Shown: positions 39,062 to 47,788 of the stretch, one piece after another
Numbering within the stretch: position 1 is the stretch's first letter
How the letters are laid out: each line of letters opens with the position of its first letter
Translations under genes and position numbers: made by a program
Source of the DNA: Candidatus Woesearchaeota archaeon
GTDB lineage: Archaea; Nanobdellota; Nanobdellia; Woesearchaeales; BS150m-G63
DNA length: 47,788 bases
Reading direction: 5' to 3'
NCBI GenBank assembly: GCA_016784165.1
Contig: JADHVD010000010.1
Span: 1-47,788, forward strand
Notes under the pieces: model-generated
The model's input: the letters and a program-made list of their open reading frames with translations, nothing else
Told to the model about the DNA's origin: nothing
Databases searched by the model: none

Positions 39062-39135
39062 TGGGAACACCGGGATTTGAACCCGGGACTTCTACGTCTT
39101 CAGCGTAGCGCTCTCCCAGACTGAGCTATGTTCCC
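39062..39135 (-). tRNA. tRNA-Phe(GAA)
   Basis: GGGAACATAGCTCAGTCTGGGAGAGCGCTACGCTGAAGACGTAGAAGTCCCGGGTTCAAATCCCGGTGTTCCCA. Confidence 0.95.
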
Positions 39136-39166
39136 AATAATATAAAAATATAAAAAATAAGGGAAG

Positions 39167-39619
39167 TTATTCTAATTTCTCTTCTTCAGTAGATTCTGGT
39201 TTTTCTTCAACAGGTTCTTCAATTATTTCTTCTTCAACAGTTGGTTCTTCTGGTGTAACTTCTTCAGTTGTTGATGTTTCTTCAGTTGAAGGTGTTTCTG
39301 TAGTTTCAGTGGTTTCTGATGGCGATTCTTCGCCTTCAAGAACTTCTAAACTTCCAAATTTTCCAGTGCTTAATTGAAGTTCGCTTTGCCATTCGCCAAC
39401 ATATCCATTTTTGATATGGATTCTATTGCCTAATTTTACTTGATCAATCTGTTCATTCCATAAAGTTAATTTTATTTGTCCAGATTCATCTGCAATTGTT
39501 GCATTAGCTACTTTTCCTGTTTTTCCAAACTTTTCGAATTCTCTTGGTTCGGAGATATCTTTTACTGTGGCAACTATTTCTACATTGCCTTGTCTTGCTT
39601 GTAAATCTTTGATTTCCAT
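39167..39619 (-). CDS. OB-fold single-stranded DNA-binding (RPA-like) protein with acidic tail
   Basis: VKDISEPREFEKFGKTGKVANATIADESGQIKLTLWNEQIDQVKLGNRIHIKNGYVGEWQSELQLSTGKFG, then Glu/Thr-rich tail. Confidence 0.88.
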   Translation of the reverse strand: MEIKDLQARQGNVEIVATVKDISEPREFEKFGKTGKVANATIADESGQIKLTLWNEQIDQVKLGNRIHIKNGYVGEWQSELQLSTGKFGSLEVLEGEESPSETTETTETPSTEETSTTEEVTPEEPTVEEEIIEEPVEEKPESTEEEKLE

Positions 39620-39655
39620 TTTTTTAGAAAAGATGAAGTCTGTTTATAAATTTTG

Positions 39656-41191
39656 CTACTTATTTATTATTTTACCTAAATTTTCTAGTTTTTCTCCTTT
39701 TAGAAAAGTTCTAAGAGTGTCATTCAATTTAGTTGTTTTTACTCTTATTTGATTGGTAGTATCTCTTTCTCTTAACGTAACTGTATTATCTTCTAGGCCA
39801 TCAAAATCAACAGTGATACATACAGGAGTTCCAACTTCATCTTGCCTTGCATATCTTCTTCCAATAGAACCTGATTTATCATAAAATACAGCATAATCTT
39901 GTTTTAGTTCTTCTAAGATTTCTTTTGCTTTTTTAGTGATTTCTGGTTTTTTTACTAAAGGAAATATTGCTATTTTTGTAGGACTTAAACTTGGATGTAA
40001 TTTTAATACAACATTATCTCTTTTTTCTGTTTTGTGATTATATGCATCAAATAAAAAAGCAAGCATTGCTCTTTCTACCCCTTGGGAAGGTTCTGCAGCG
40101 ACATAAGGTATTGTTTTATTGTTTGTATTAGGGTCGAATATAGAAAGATCTTTTTTTGAGTGATTCATGTGTTGTTTTAAGTCAAATTGAGCTCTATTTG
40201 CATTACCATGTATTTCTTTCCAACCAAAAGGAAACTTGTATTCAATATCAAAACAAGCATTTGCATAATGTGCTAATTCTTCTTTTAAGTGTTCTCTAAT
40301 TCTAAGGTGTTTTGGATTGATTCCGTGTTCTAGAAACCATTTGTAGAATAATGAAATCCAATAAGCCTGCCATCTTTCTTTAATTATATTTTTTTCAACT
40401 AATTGTTTTATACTATAGGTTTCATGTTTTCCTTCTTTTTTTTGTGCTTTTGCTGTAAGAATATTTACTTTTAAGGCCTGTACATCTTTGAATTGTGTGC
40501 AACTTTTAGCCACTCTAGGATTTATGAAGTATTCTATTTCAAATTGTTCAAATTCTCTTAACCTAAATAAGAAATCTCTTGGTGAAATTTCATTCCGAAA
40601 TGCTTTTCCTATTTGAGCGATACCAAAAGGAAGATTGAGTCTTGAGTTTTCTTGTACTGCCTTGAAATTTGTGAATATTAGTTGAGCTGTTTCAGGTCTT
40701 AAATATGATAAGTTTGAACCTTCTATTGGGCCAATGTTTGTTTTGAACATTAAATTAAATGAATTTGTTGTTTCTAATTTTCCATCACATTTGGGACAAT
40801 TTATTTTGTGCTTTTTTATGATTGTTGAGACTTCTTCTAGTGAAATTCCATCTGCAGCGATGCCTAATTTGTCTTCTATTAGGTTATCCCCCCTTATAAT
40901 TTCTTTACATTTTTTACATTTTAATGTGATATCAACAAAAGAATCAACATGGCCTGATGCTTTCCATACATCTGATTTTGCAAGAATTGCTCCATCTATT
41001 CCTACAACATCTTCTCTAGAGGTTACAAAAGCTTTCCAGAATTCATTTTTTATGTTATTTTTTAGCTCTACACCTAAAGGTCCATAGTCAAAAAAGCCTG
41101 ATAATCCACCATAGATTTCTGAATTTTGATATACAAAACCTTTTTTTCTGCAAAAAGCTGCTAATTCCTCTATAGATATTTCTTTGTTCAT
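39656..41191 (-). CDS. glyS: Glycyl-tRNA synthetase (alpha2, archaeal/eukaryotic-like)
   Basis: CRKKGFVYQNSEIYGGLSGFFDYGPLGVELK, LRPETAQLIFTNFK, FGIAQIGKAFRNEISPRDFLFRLREFEQFEIEYF. Confidence 0.97.
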   Translation of the reverse strand: MNKEISIEELAAFCRKKGFVYQNSEIYGGLSGFFDYGPLGVELKNNIKNEFWKAFVTSREDVVGIDGAILAKSDVWKASGHVDSFVDITLKCKKCKEIIRGDNLIEDKLGIAADGISLEEVSTIIKKHKINCPKCDGKLETTNSFNLMFKTNIGPIEGSNLSYLRPETAQLIFTNFKAVQENSRLNLPFGIAQIGKAFRNEISPRDFLFRLREFEQFEIEYFINPRVAKSCTQFKDVQALKVNILTAKAQKKEGKHETYSIKQLVEKNIIKERWQAYWISLFYKWFLEHGINPKHLRIREHLKEELAHYANACFDIEYKFPFGWKEIHGNANRAQFDLKQHMNHSKKDLSIFDPNTNNKTIPYVAAEPSQGVERAMLAFLFDAYNHKTEKRDNVVLKLHPSLSPTKIAIFPLVKKPEITKKAKEILEELKQDYAVFYDKSGSIGRRYARQDEVGTPVCITVDFDGLEDNTVTLRERDTTNQIRVKTTKLNDTLRTFLKGEKLENLGKIINK

Positions 41192-41239
41192 GTAAATTTA
41201 GAAGTTAAAGGGATTTAAATAGTTATCGTTGAGAAATAG

Positions 41240-42442
41240 TTATTTTTTCAGCCAATCTACTTCTTGTGGATCTAATTCGAATTCTGTGGTTATTTCATCT
41301 GCCATTTGTTTGTTCTTTTTGAAGATTGCTTGAATATAAGGGATGTTTTTGGTGGTTTCTTTTAGAGAAGTATGAGTCTTTTCTGCTATTTTGATTGCTA
41401 TGGCTTTTCTTTTTTGATAAGTCATATTTGCTCGCCATAATTTTAAAATTCTTTTTGTTGGAGCATATTTTATGAACTCTTTATATTTTTCATCTTTACT
41501 TAATGCTACTCCGGCTGTGAGGAGTGCGTTGATATGTGAGAGAAAACGCCAGTGTTGCCATCTCCTTATTCTTCCATGAAACACATCTGCTTTTGAAAGA
41601 TAATTATAAGCGATTGCAAGGTCTTTTGGTTTAGTGTATTCTTTGGGGATGTTTTCATCTAGCCAAAGAAATCTTTTGTTTGTGTCTTCTTCTACATCAT
41701 CAAATGCAGTTAAAGCTATTTGAGGATCCATTGTTTTGAATATTTTCATTAATGCGCTAATCATACTCTGAGTTTTATTTCTTTGAGATGTTTGGTCGAG
41801 GTCTTCTTTGAGTAGTGTTTTTTTATCTTGAGAAATCATTTGAAGGTCATTTATAGCTCCTCTAAGGTCTCCTCCAGCCATTCTAGCCATACTTTTTAAT
41901 GTAGATTCGTCGTATTTTACTGATTCGTTAATACATATTCTTTTTAATACTGCTAAGACTGAGAGATAATTTAGAGTGTGGAATTGGATTAGATTTGCTT
42001 TTTTTCTTAATGTGCTGAATTTAGAATCCCAAGGGTCATTTGCTGTAAGAATTATAGGGAATGCACTTTTTTCAATAACCTTTGTTATTGCTGAAATACC
42101 TCCTCTGTCTTTTTTCCCGGAAAGGCCATCTATTTCATCTAATAATATTATTTTCCCTTTATTGAATAGACTCATTTGGGTGGCTGCAGAACCAACAAGA
42201 TTCTCTATCTCTTCTTTATTTCTCGTGTCAGATGCATTTACTTCTATTATTTCTAAATCTAATCCATTTGCCAGGGCATGTGCTGTGGCTGTTTTTCCAG
42301 AACCAGTAGGACCATACAATAAGGTTGCTTTTTTGGTTTTTTTGAAGTTAGCTATAGATTCTTTTAGTTGTTTTACAGCTGTATCTTGACCTTGTATGTC
42401 TGATAATTCTTTTGGTTGGTACTTTTTAATCCATGGTTTCAT
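41240..42442 (-). CDS. rfcL: Replication factor C large subunit
   Basis: WIKKYQPKELSDIQGQ, LLYGPTGSGKTATAHALA, IILLDEIDGLSGKKDRGG, C-terminal RfcL region. Confidence 0.94.
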   Translation of the reverse strand: MKPWIKKYQPKELSDIQGQDTAVKQLKESIANFKKTKKATLLYGPTGSGKTATAHALANGLDLEIIEVNASDTRNKEEIENLVGSAATQMSLFNKGKIILLDEIDGLSGKKDRGGISAITKVIEKSAFPIILTANDPWDSKFSTLRKKANLIQFHTLNYLSVLAVLKRICINESVKYDESTLKSMARMAGGDLRGAINDLQMISQDKKTLLKEDLDQTSQRNKTQSMISALMKIFKTMDPQIALTAFDDVEEDTNKRFLWLDENIPKEYTKPKDLAIAYNYLSKADVFHGRIRRWQHWRFLSHINALLTAGVALSKDEKYKEFIKYAPTKRILKLWRANMTYQKRKAIAIKIAEKTHTSLKETTKNIPYIQAIFKKNKQMADEITTEFELDPQEVDWLKK

Positions 42443-42565
42443 AAGGTTTGATAAGAGAATTCTATTTATTAAGTTTGTTGTGATTGATTAGGTAATTATA
42501 TAATCCTGTGATTGGATAGTTATTTTCGGAAACTTTTATAAATTATAGCTATTAGTTTATTCCTT

Positions 42566-44980
42566 ATGCTTGATAAAAGATATAATGCTGAAGAAATAGA
42601 AAAGAAATGGCAGAAGTTTTGGGAAAAGAATAAACTCTACAAGTTTGATTCTAAAAGTAAAAAACCAATTTATTCAATAGATACGCCTCCACCATATGCT
42701 TCTTCTGGCCATTTACATATAGGTCATGCTTTACATTATACTCAGTTTGAGATAATAGCAAGATTTAGAAGAATGAAAGGATACAATGTTCATTTTCCGC
42801 CTTGTTTTGATAATAATGGGTTACCAACAGAAAAATATGTTGAAGAAAAATTTAAAATATCTAAAGCAGATACAACTCGAGCCGAGTTTAGAAAATTATG
42901 TTTGAAAGAATCAAGAGATATTGAAAAAGCATATTCAGATAAAGTGTTTAAAAGATTAGGGCATAGTTATGATTGGGATTTGATGTACACTACAATTGAT
43001 TCAGAAGCACAGAAAGTTTCACAGTTTTCTTTTGTGGATTTGCATGAGAAAGGACATGTTTACAGGGCAGAAGAGCCAACTTTATGGTGTCCACACCATC
43101 AAACAGCACTTGCTCAGGCAGAACTAGAAGGGGTAGATAGAAACACTACTTTAAATTACATTTATTTTGAACTTGTTGATGGTGGAAAAATAGAAATTGC
43201 TACAACAAGGCCTGAATTATTACCTGCATGTGTTGGAATATTTGTACATCCAGAAGATAAGAGATATAAAAAACTGGTTGGTAAAAAAGCAGTTGTTCCT
43301 TTATTTGGTCAGAAAGTAAAAATAATGAAGGACGAACACGTAGATATGGAATTTGGTTCTGGAATTGTGATGATATGCACTTTTGGAGATACAAACGATA
43401 TTGAATGGTGGAAAAAATATAAGCTTGAGCTGAAAGTTTGCGTTACTAAAGATGGAGAGTTAAATGAACTTGCTGGAAAATATAAAGGTATGAAGTTTAC
43501 TGAAGCAAAGCAAGCGATTATTGGAGATATTGATAAAGAAGGATTGTTGATAAAACAAGAAAAATTACAACAAAATGTTAATACTTGTTGGAGATGCAAC
43601 ACTCCTGTTGAATTTATAGTTACAAAACAATGGTTTATCAAAGCACTTGATTTTAAGAAAGAATTAATAAAACAAGGAAGGAAAATAAATTGGTATCCCG
43701 ATTTTTATCGAGTAAGATATGAAGATTGGACTAAAAATCTTGGTTGGGATTGGTGTATTTCTAGACAGAGATTTTATGGAGTTCCAATGCCTATTTGGTA
43801 TTGTAAAGATTGTGGTAAGGAGGTTGTGGCAGAAAAATCCGAATTACCCATTGATCCAACTATTAAGAAGCCCTCTAAAAAATGTAAATGTGGTTCTGAT
43901 AAATTTGAAGCAGAAAATGATGTGTTTGATACTTGGATGACTTCAAGTATGAGTCCAGAGATTTCAGTAAGATGGCTTGAGAATCCAAAAGAGTTTAAGA
44001 ATAGATTTCCAATTAGCCTAAGACCTCAATCTCACGATATAATTAGAACTTGGGCATTTTATACTATTTTAAAATCTTATTTACATTTTAATGAAATCCC
44101 TTGGAAAGATATTGCTTTAGGAACTTATATTTTAGATGATAAAGGGAAGGGAATGCATAAAAGCAAAGGGAATGTAGTGTGGACTCATGAAGTGCTTGAG
44201 AATTATGATGTAGATACTCTTAGGTATTGGGTTGGAACAGCAACTTGGGGAGAAGATTTAGCATTTAAAGAAAATGATCTTATTGCTGGAAGGAAGTTTT
44301 TGACTAAACTTTGGAATGCTTCAAGATTTGTATTAATGCATTTAGAGGGATATTCACCAAAAAAAGTAGAATTAGAATTAATGGATAAATGGTTATTATC
44401 TAAAATGAATAAAGTTATTAAAGAAGCCACTGATAATTTTATGAAATATAACACAAGTGTTTCTAAAAAAGCAGTTGAGCAATTCTTTTGGCATGATTTG
44501 TGTGATAATTATTTGGAAATTGTAAAAAGTGCATTATATAACGAAGAAGATAGCACCAGAAAAGAATCTGCAAAATATATTTTATATTATTCTTTACTTA
44601 ATGTGTTAAAATTAATTGCGCCAATTATACCCCATATTTCAGAGGAAATATATCAAAAGTATTATGCTGAACAAGAAGGAGATAAAAGTGTTCATATAAG
44701 TGAATGGCCTAAATATGAAGAAAAATTAATTGATAAAAACGCTGAGGAAATTGGAAATATAGTTATAGATGTTGTTTCCGCTGTTAGGAGATATAAAACA
44801 GGTAAAGGGTTGTCCTTGAAAACAGAATTAAATAAATTAGTTATTGAATGCGATAAAAAATTAGAGGAAGATTTGAAAAAAACATTTGATGATTTGAAAG
44901 GAACTTTAAAAGTTGAAGAGATAGAGTTTGGAAAAGGCAAAGAAAAAGTAGGTAAAGTTAAAATTTCTATTTTTGAATGA
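42566..44980 (+). CDS. valS: Valyl-tRNA synthetase
   Basis: PPPYASSGHLHIGHALHYTQFEIIARFRRMKGYNV, KGKGMHKSKGNVVWTHEVLENYDVDTLRYW, ISRQRFYGVPMPIWYC. Confidence 0.96.
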   Translation: MLDKRYNAEEIEKKWQKFWEKNKLYKFDSKSKKPIYSIDTPPPYASSGHLHIGHALHYTQFEIIARFRRMKGYNVHFPPCFDNNGLPTEKYVEEKFKISKADTTRAEFRKLCLKESRDIEKAYSDKVFKRLGHSYDWDLMYTTIDSEAQKVSQFSFVDLHEKGHVYRAEEPTLWCPHHQTALAQAELEGVDRNTTLNYIYFELVDGGKIEIATTRPELLPACVGIFVHPEDKRYKKLVGKKAVVPLFGQKVKIMKDEHVDMEFGSGIVMICTFGDTNDIEWWKKYKLELKVCVTKDGELNELAGKYKGMKFTEAKQAIIGDIDKEGLLIKQEKLQQNVNTCWRCNTPVEFIVTKQWFIKALDFKKELIKQGRKINWYPDFYRVRYEDWTKNLGWDWCISRQRFYGVPMPIWYCKDCGKEVVAEKSELPIDPTIKKPSKKCKCGSDKFEAENDVFDTWMTSSMSPEISVRWLENPKEFKNRFPISLRPQSHDIIRTWAFYTILKSYLHFNEIPWKDIALGTYILDDKGKGMHKSKGNVVWTHEVLENYDVDTLRYWVGTATWGEDLAFKENDLIAGRKFLTKLWNASRFVLMHLEGYSPKKVELELMDKWLLSKMNKVIKEATDNFMKYNTSVSKKAVEQFFWHDLCDNYLEIVKSALYNEEDSTRKESAKYILYYSLLNVLKLIAPIIPHISEEIYQKYYAEQEGDKSVHISEWPKYEEKLIDKNAEEIGNIVIDVVSAVRRYKTGKGLSLKTELNKLVIECDKKLEEDLKKTFDDLKGTLKVEEIEFGKGKEKVGKVKISIFE

Positions 44981-45088
44981 TTTTAATAATCTTGAATAAT
45001 TTACGGTTCTTTCGAAAAGTTAATAAATAAGTTCTTGGACATATATACCCTCTTTATTAGAGGTGAAGATAATAGTGGAGGCGATCTA

Positions 45089-45727
45089 ATGAACAGAAAA
45101 AAACCAGTTATGGATAAAAGAGCACATATGGATGTTGAGTTTAGTTATTTAAATTCTGAAAAACAAGATTTGGGTGAAACACTTTCTAAAATGGATGTAA
45201 CACTTTCAGATTCTTATGATTCTAATGAAGATGATTTGAATGCAAAGTTAAATCATTGTAATGAACAATATCAGGAGATAATTAATCCTGGTGGATTACC
45301 AAATGCAGTTTATTATGCCACACCTAATGCAATTAGGGAGATTATGGGGTTCAAACCAGAGTATGGGATTTATCCTTTAGAAGATATGGTTGTTGAATTT
45401 GATGAAGGTCAAATAAACAAAAGAATAATGGGTGGAGAGGTTTATATTTTTCAAGGAGGTTTAGAACCTTCTATTGAAACATTAAGTGAAGAATATAGTG
45501 TAAGAAAATATCTTTTAGCGAATTATGAAGATAAAAAAGATTTAGATGCGATAAAAAACTTTGTTGAAGTGAATGTAGATTCTCCATTGAGAACAGATTC
45601 TGTAATGGTGAGTGATCTTGATGAGAAAACACGAAAGAAAATAAACAACCTAGAGTATGGTGGTTCAAACCATGATCCCTGGGAGCCAATTGAACATGCT
45701 TGGGAAGATGACCATGCCAGAGACTAA
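45089..45727 (+). CDS. Hypothetical protein
   Basis: ORF with start moved from 45035 to 45089, preceded by SD-like GGAGGCGAT; no recognised family. Confidence 0.65.
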   Translation: MNRKKPVMDKRAHMDVEFSYLNSEKQDLGETLSKMDVTLSDSYDSNEDDLNAKLNHCNEQYQEIINPGGLPNAVYYATPNAIREIMGFKPEYGIYPLEDMVVEFDEGQINKRIMGGEVYIFQGGLEPSIETLSEEYSVRKYLLANYEDKKDLDAIKNFVEVNVDSPLRTDSVMVSDLDEKTRKKINNLEYGGSNHDPWEPIEHAWEDDHARD

Positions 45728-45941
45728 AAATAAAAGAAAAAGTCTTGATGAGCTTTTTGAAGAAGCGGATATGCTGATTTCTAAGGTTGAGAAAGGGCAT
45801 AAAGAATTGGAAGACTATATTCAAAAACTTGAAGGGATGCAGAAAAAAGGAGTTATAGAAAACTTTGTGAAATATAGTGTTGCACAAAAAGCTTATCAGC
45901 TGTTTGATGAAGTTAAAAGGGAAGATAGAAAGTATAATTGA
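45708..45941 (+). CDS. Small helical hypothetical protein
   Basis: MTMPETKNKRKSLDELFEEADMLISKVEKGHKELEDYIQKLEGMQKKG; start overlaps the end of the previous gene. Confidence 0.6.
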   Translation: MTMPETKNKRKSLDELFEEADMLISKVEKGHKELEDYIQKLEGMQKKGVIENFVKYSVAQKAYQLFDEVKREDRKYN

Positions 45942-45944
45942 TAA

Positions 45945-47336
45945 TTAACTAATTTGTTTCCATTGAACTCCTTGTTTAGTGTCTTCAAGGAGTATACCCT
46001 TTTCTTTTAATTGGTTTCTGAGTTTATCTGCTGTTTCCCAATCTTTATCTTTTCTTGCGGATTCTCTTTTTTCTATTAATTGCTTAATCTCTTCAGGAAT
46101 CGTCTTTTCCTCAAAGTCTATCACTCCGAGCACTTTGTTGAATTTTTTCATTAGATTTAGAATATCTTTTTTGTTTTCTTTTCCTATTTTGTTCTGTGAG
46201 ATTAAGGTGTTGATTTCTCTAATGAAATTAAATATCTTTGAGAGTGCGTTCGGGGTGTTTAAATCATCATCCATTGCAGATTCAAAATCTTTTTTTACTT
46301 TGGAAATAGTTGTTTTTGTGTCGGAATCTTTCCCTTCTATTGTTTTTAATTTATCTATGAAATCTTGTAATCTTTGTAATGTGTTTTTAGCTGCATCTAA
46401 TGCTTTGAATGTGAAGTTTAATTGTTGTTTGTAGTGTGATGAAAGTAGTAGGTATCTTATTTCCTTTCCAGAGTATCCTTTTTTTATTAGGTCTCTTAAG
46501 GTGTAGAAATTCCCCAAGGATTTTGACATCTTTTTATTTTCAACTAAAAGGTGTTCACAGTGCATCCAATAATTTACAAATTTTTTTCCGGTTATTGCTT
46601 CACTTTGAGCTATTTCATTGGTATGATGAGGGAATATGAGGTCAACACCACCACAATGGATGTCAAATGTGTCTCCAAGGTACTTTGCTGACATTACTGA
46701 ACATTCTATGTGCCACCCAGGTCTTCCTTTTCCTAGTTCTGTTTCCCAAAAAACATCTTTGTCTCTTGGAGTCCATGCTTTCCAAAGTGCAAAATCTGAG
46801 AGAGATTCTTTTTCATATTCATCATGAGTTACCCTTGCTCCTACTTTAAGCCCTTTCATATCCAGTTTAGCTAATTTTCCATAGTTTTTGAATTTTGATA
46901 CAGAATAATAAATGCAATTATCTTTTCCTTTGTAAGCAAAACCTTTTTTGAGGAGGAGGTTTGTTGTTTTTACAATTTCTTTTATGTGTTTAGTTGCTTC
47001 TGGAAGAATATGTGCTTTTTCTATGTTTAGTGTTTCTAAATCTTCCAAGAAAGAGGTTTTGAATTTTTTTGTGTAATTATCTAATGTTGTGTTGTTGGTT
47101 ATTGAATTTTTGATTGTTTTGTCATCAACATCTGTAATATTCATAACATGTTTTACTTTGTAATTGAGATATTCTAAATATCTTCTTAGGATATCTTCAA
47201 AAATATAGCTTCTGAAATTACCTATATGGGCATAATCATAAACAGTTGGACCACAAGTATAAATTCCAACCTCTTTTTTTTTAATTGGTTTGAATACTTC
47301 TTTTTTTCTTGTTAAGGTGTTGTATATTTTTAACAT
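45945..47336 (-). CDS. cysS: Cysteinyl-tRNA synthetase
   Basis: YTCGPTVYDYAHIGNFRSYIFEDILRRYL, WHIECSVMSAKYLG, KMSKSLGNFYTLRDLI. Confidence 0.97.
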   Translation of the reverse strand: MLKIYNTLTRKKEVFKPIKKKEVGIYTCGPTVYDYAHIGNFRSYIFEDILRRYLEYLNYKVKHVMNITDVDDKTIKNSITNNTTLDNYTKKFKTSFLEDLETLNIEKAHILPEATKHIKEIVKTTNLLLKKGFAYKGKDNCIYYSVSKFKNYGKLAKLDMKGLKVGARVTHDEYEKESLSDFALWKAWTPRDKDVFWETELGKGRPGWHIECSVMSAKYLGDTFDIHCGGVDLIFPHHTNEIAQSEAITGKKFVNYWMHCEHLLVENKKMSKSLGNFYTLRDLIKKGYSGKEIRYLLLSSHYKQQLNFTFKALDAAKNTLQRLQDFIDKLKTIEGKDSDTKTTISKVKKDFESAMDDDLNTPNALSKIFNFIREINTLISQNKIGKENKKDILNLMKKFNKVLGVIDFEEKTIPEEIKQLIEKRESARKDKDWETADKLRNQLKEKGILLEDTKQGVQWKQIS

Positions 47337-47362
47337 TTTAATTGGTTTAAATTATAAAATTA

Positions 47363-47474
47363 AAAGCGGGAGGAGGGATCGGGAACCTACCTTTTCGGTT
47401 GTAGCTACCGATATTAGTGTGGGATGCTCGCTTTGCTCAATCCCACTCCATGAACTTTGTTCATGTCTTAAAAA
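47363..47474. repeat. Element carrying a copy of the tRNA-Cys 3' end plus the same hairpin core found beside tRNA-Phe
   Basis: GCGGGAGGAGGGAT at 47366-47379 duplicates the tRNA-Cys 3' end; GGAACCTAC..ATTAGTGTGGGAT..ATCCCACTCCAT core; CATGAAC-TTT-GTTCATG hairpin (47449-47465). Confidence 0.9.
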
Positions 47475-47547
47475 AGCGGGAGGAGGGATTCGAACCCCCG
47501 AATAATCGGGTTGCAGCCGATCGCCTTAGCCACTTGGCTACCCCCGC
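47475..47547 (-). tRNA. tRNA-Cys(GCA)
   Basis: GCGGGGGTAGCCAAGTGGCTAAGGCGATCGGCTGCAACCCGATTATTCGGGGGTTCGAATCCCTCCTCCCGCT, U73 discriminator, next to cysS. Confidence 0.95.
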
Positions 47548-47659
47548 AGTAGTGTGTTTAAGAATTATATGATTTAAAAAACTTTTGATTTAAAAGTTAA
47601 TAAAATAAATAATTAGAATTAATTTTTATTTCTCTTTTTGATTAACTTTTTAATCTCAT

Positions 47660-47761
47660 CCTACAGTTTCGGCTGTAGGCTTCGATAAGCGATATAAATC
47701 AACACAGTTGATTTAATCACTCTGTACACTCACCGATTGATTATTTTGCTAGATAGAAAAC
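47660..47761. repeat. Second copy of the hairpin element seen at 38573-38722
   Basis: CCTACAG-TTTCGG-CTGTAGG, GATAAGCGATATAAATCAACACAGTTGATTTAATCACTCTGTACACTCACCGATTGATTATTTTGCTAGATAGAAAAC. Confidence 0.9.
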
Positions 47762-47788
47762 TTAAAGGCATATAGTTTTGTTTGTAGA

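Noticed and set aside
45708-45941. Exonuclease VII small subunit (XseB)
   Set aside because: Superficial similarity of a short helical pattern; no XseA nearby and the motif match is too weak.

Overview
AT-rich archaeal chromosomal window. Gene content (aIF5A, aRF1, L37Ae, L40e, RpoP, KEOPS Pcc1, prefoldin beta, RfcL, HerA-like ATPase, TadA/ArlI-type ATPase) fits a DPANN-type archaeon; the lineage is inference. Most of the window is densely packed housekeeping genes: five aminoacyl-tRNA synthetases (Asn, Asp, Gly, Val, Cys), tRNA-Pro, tRNA-Phe, tRNA-Cys, SAH hydrolase, class I aldolase, a PfkB kinase, proteases, and a type IV pilus-like locus at about 31-38.6 kb. The most unusual signal is a family of small hairpin-bearing elements, often tandem, at gene boundaries. 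Each unit carries a copy of the neighbouring gene's own edge: the start codon context (3058 gene, prefoldin), the last codons plus stop (RNA methyltransferase at 11785), or the 3' end of a tRNA (Phe, Cys). The units share a related hairpin core (AACAAAGTT-like loop and a GTGG/CCAC-TTAA motif). This looks like repeated integration or amplification of a miniature element at functional gene edges. Other notable observations are a 12-14 unit, 11-bp-phased TGAGAC array upstream of a coiled-coil protein, a T-loop intron in tRNA-Pro with a good bulge-helix-bulge fold, a bacterial-type AspRS that appears to lack the GAD insertion domain, a bacterial-type TGT, and a synthetase-only asparagine synthase-like protein. 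All calls are from reading the sequence; no searches were run.
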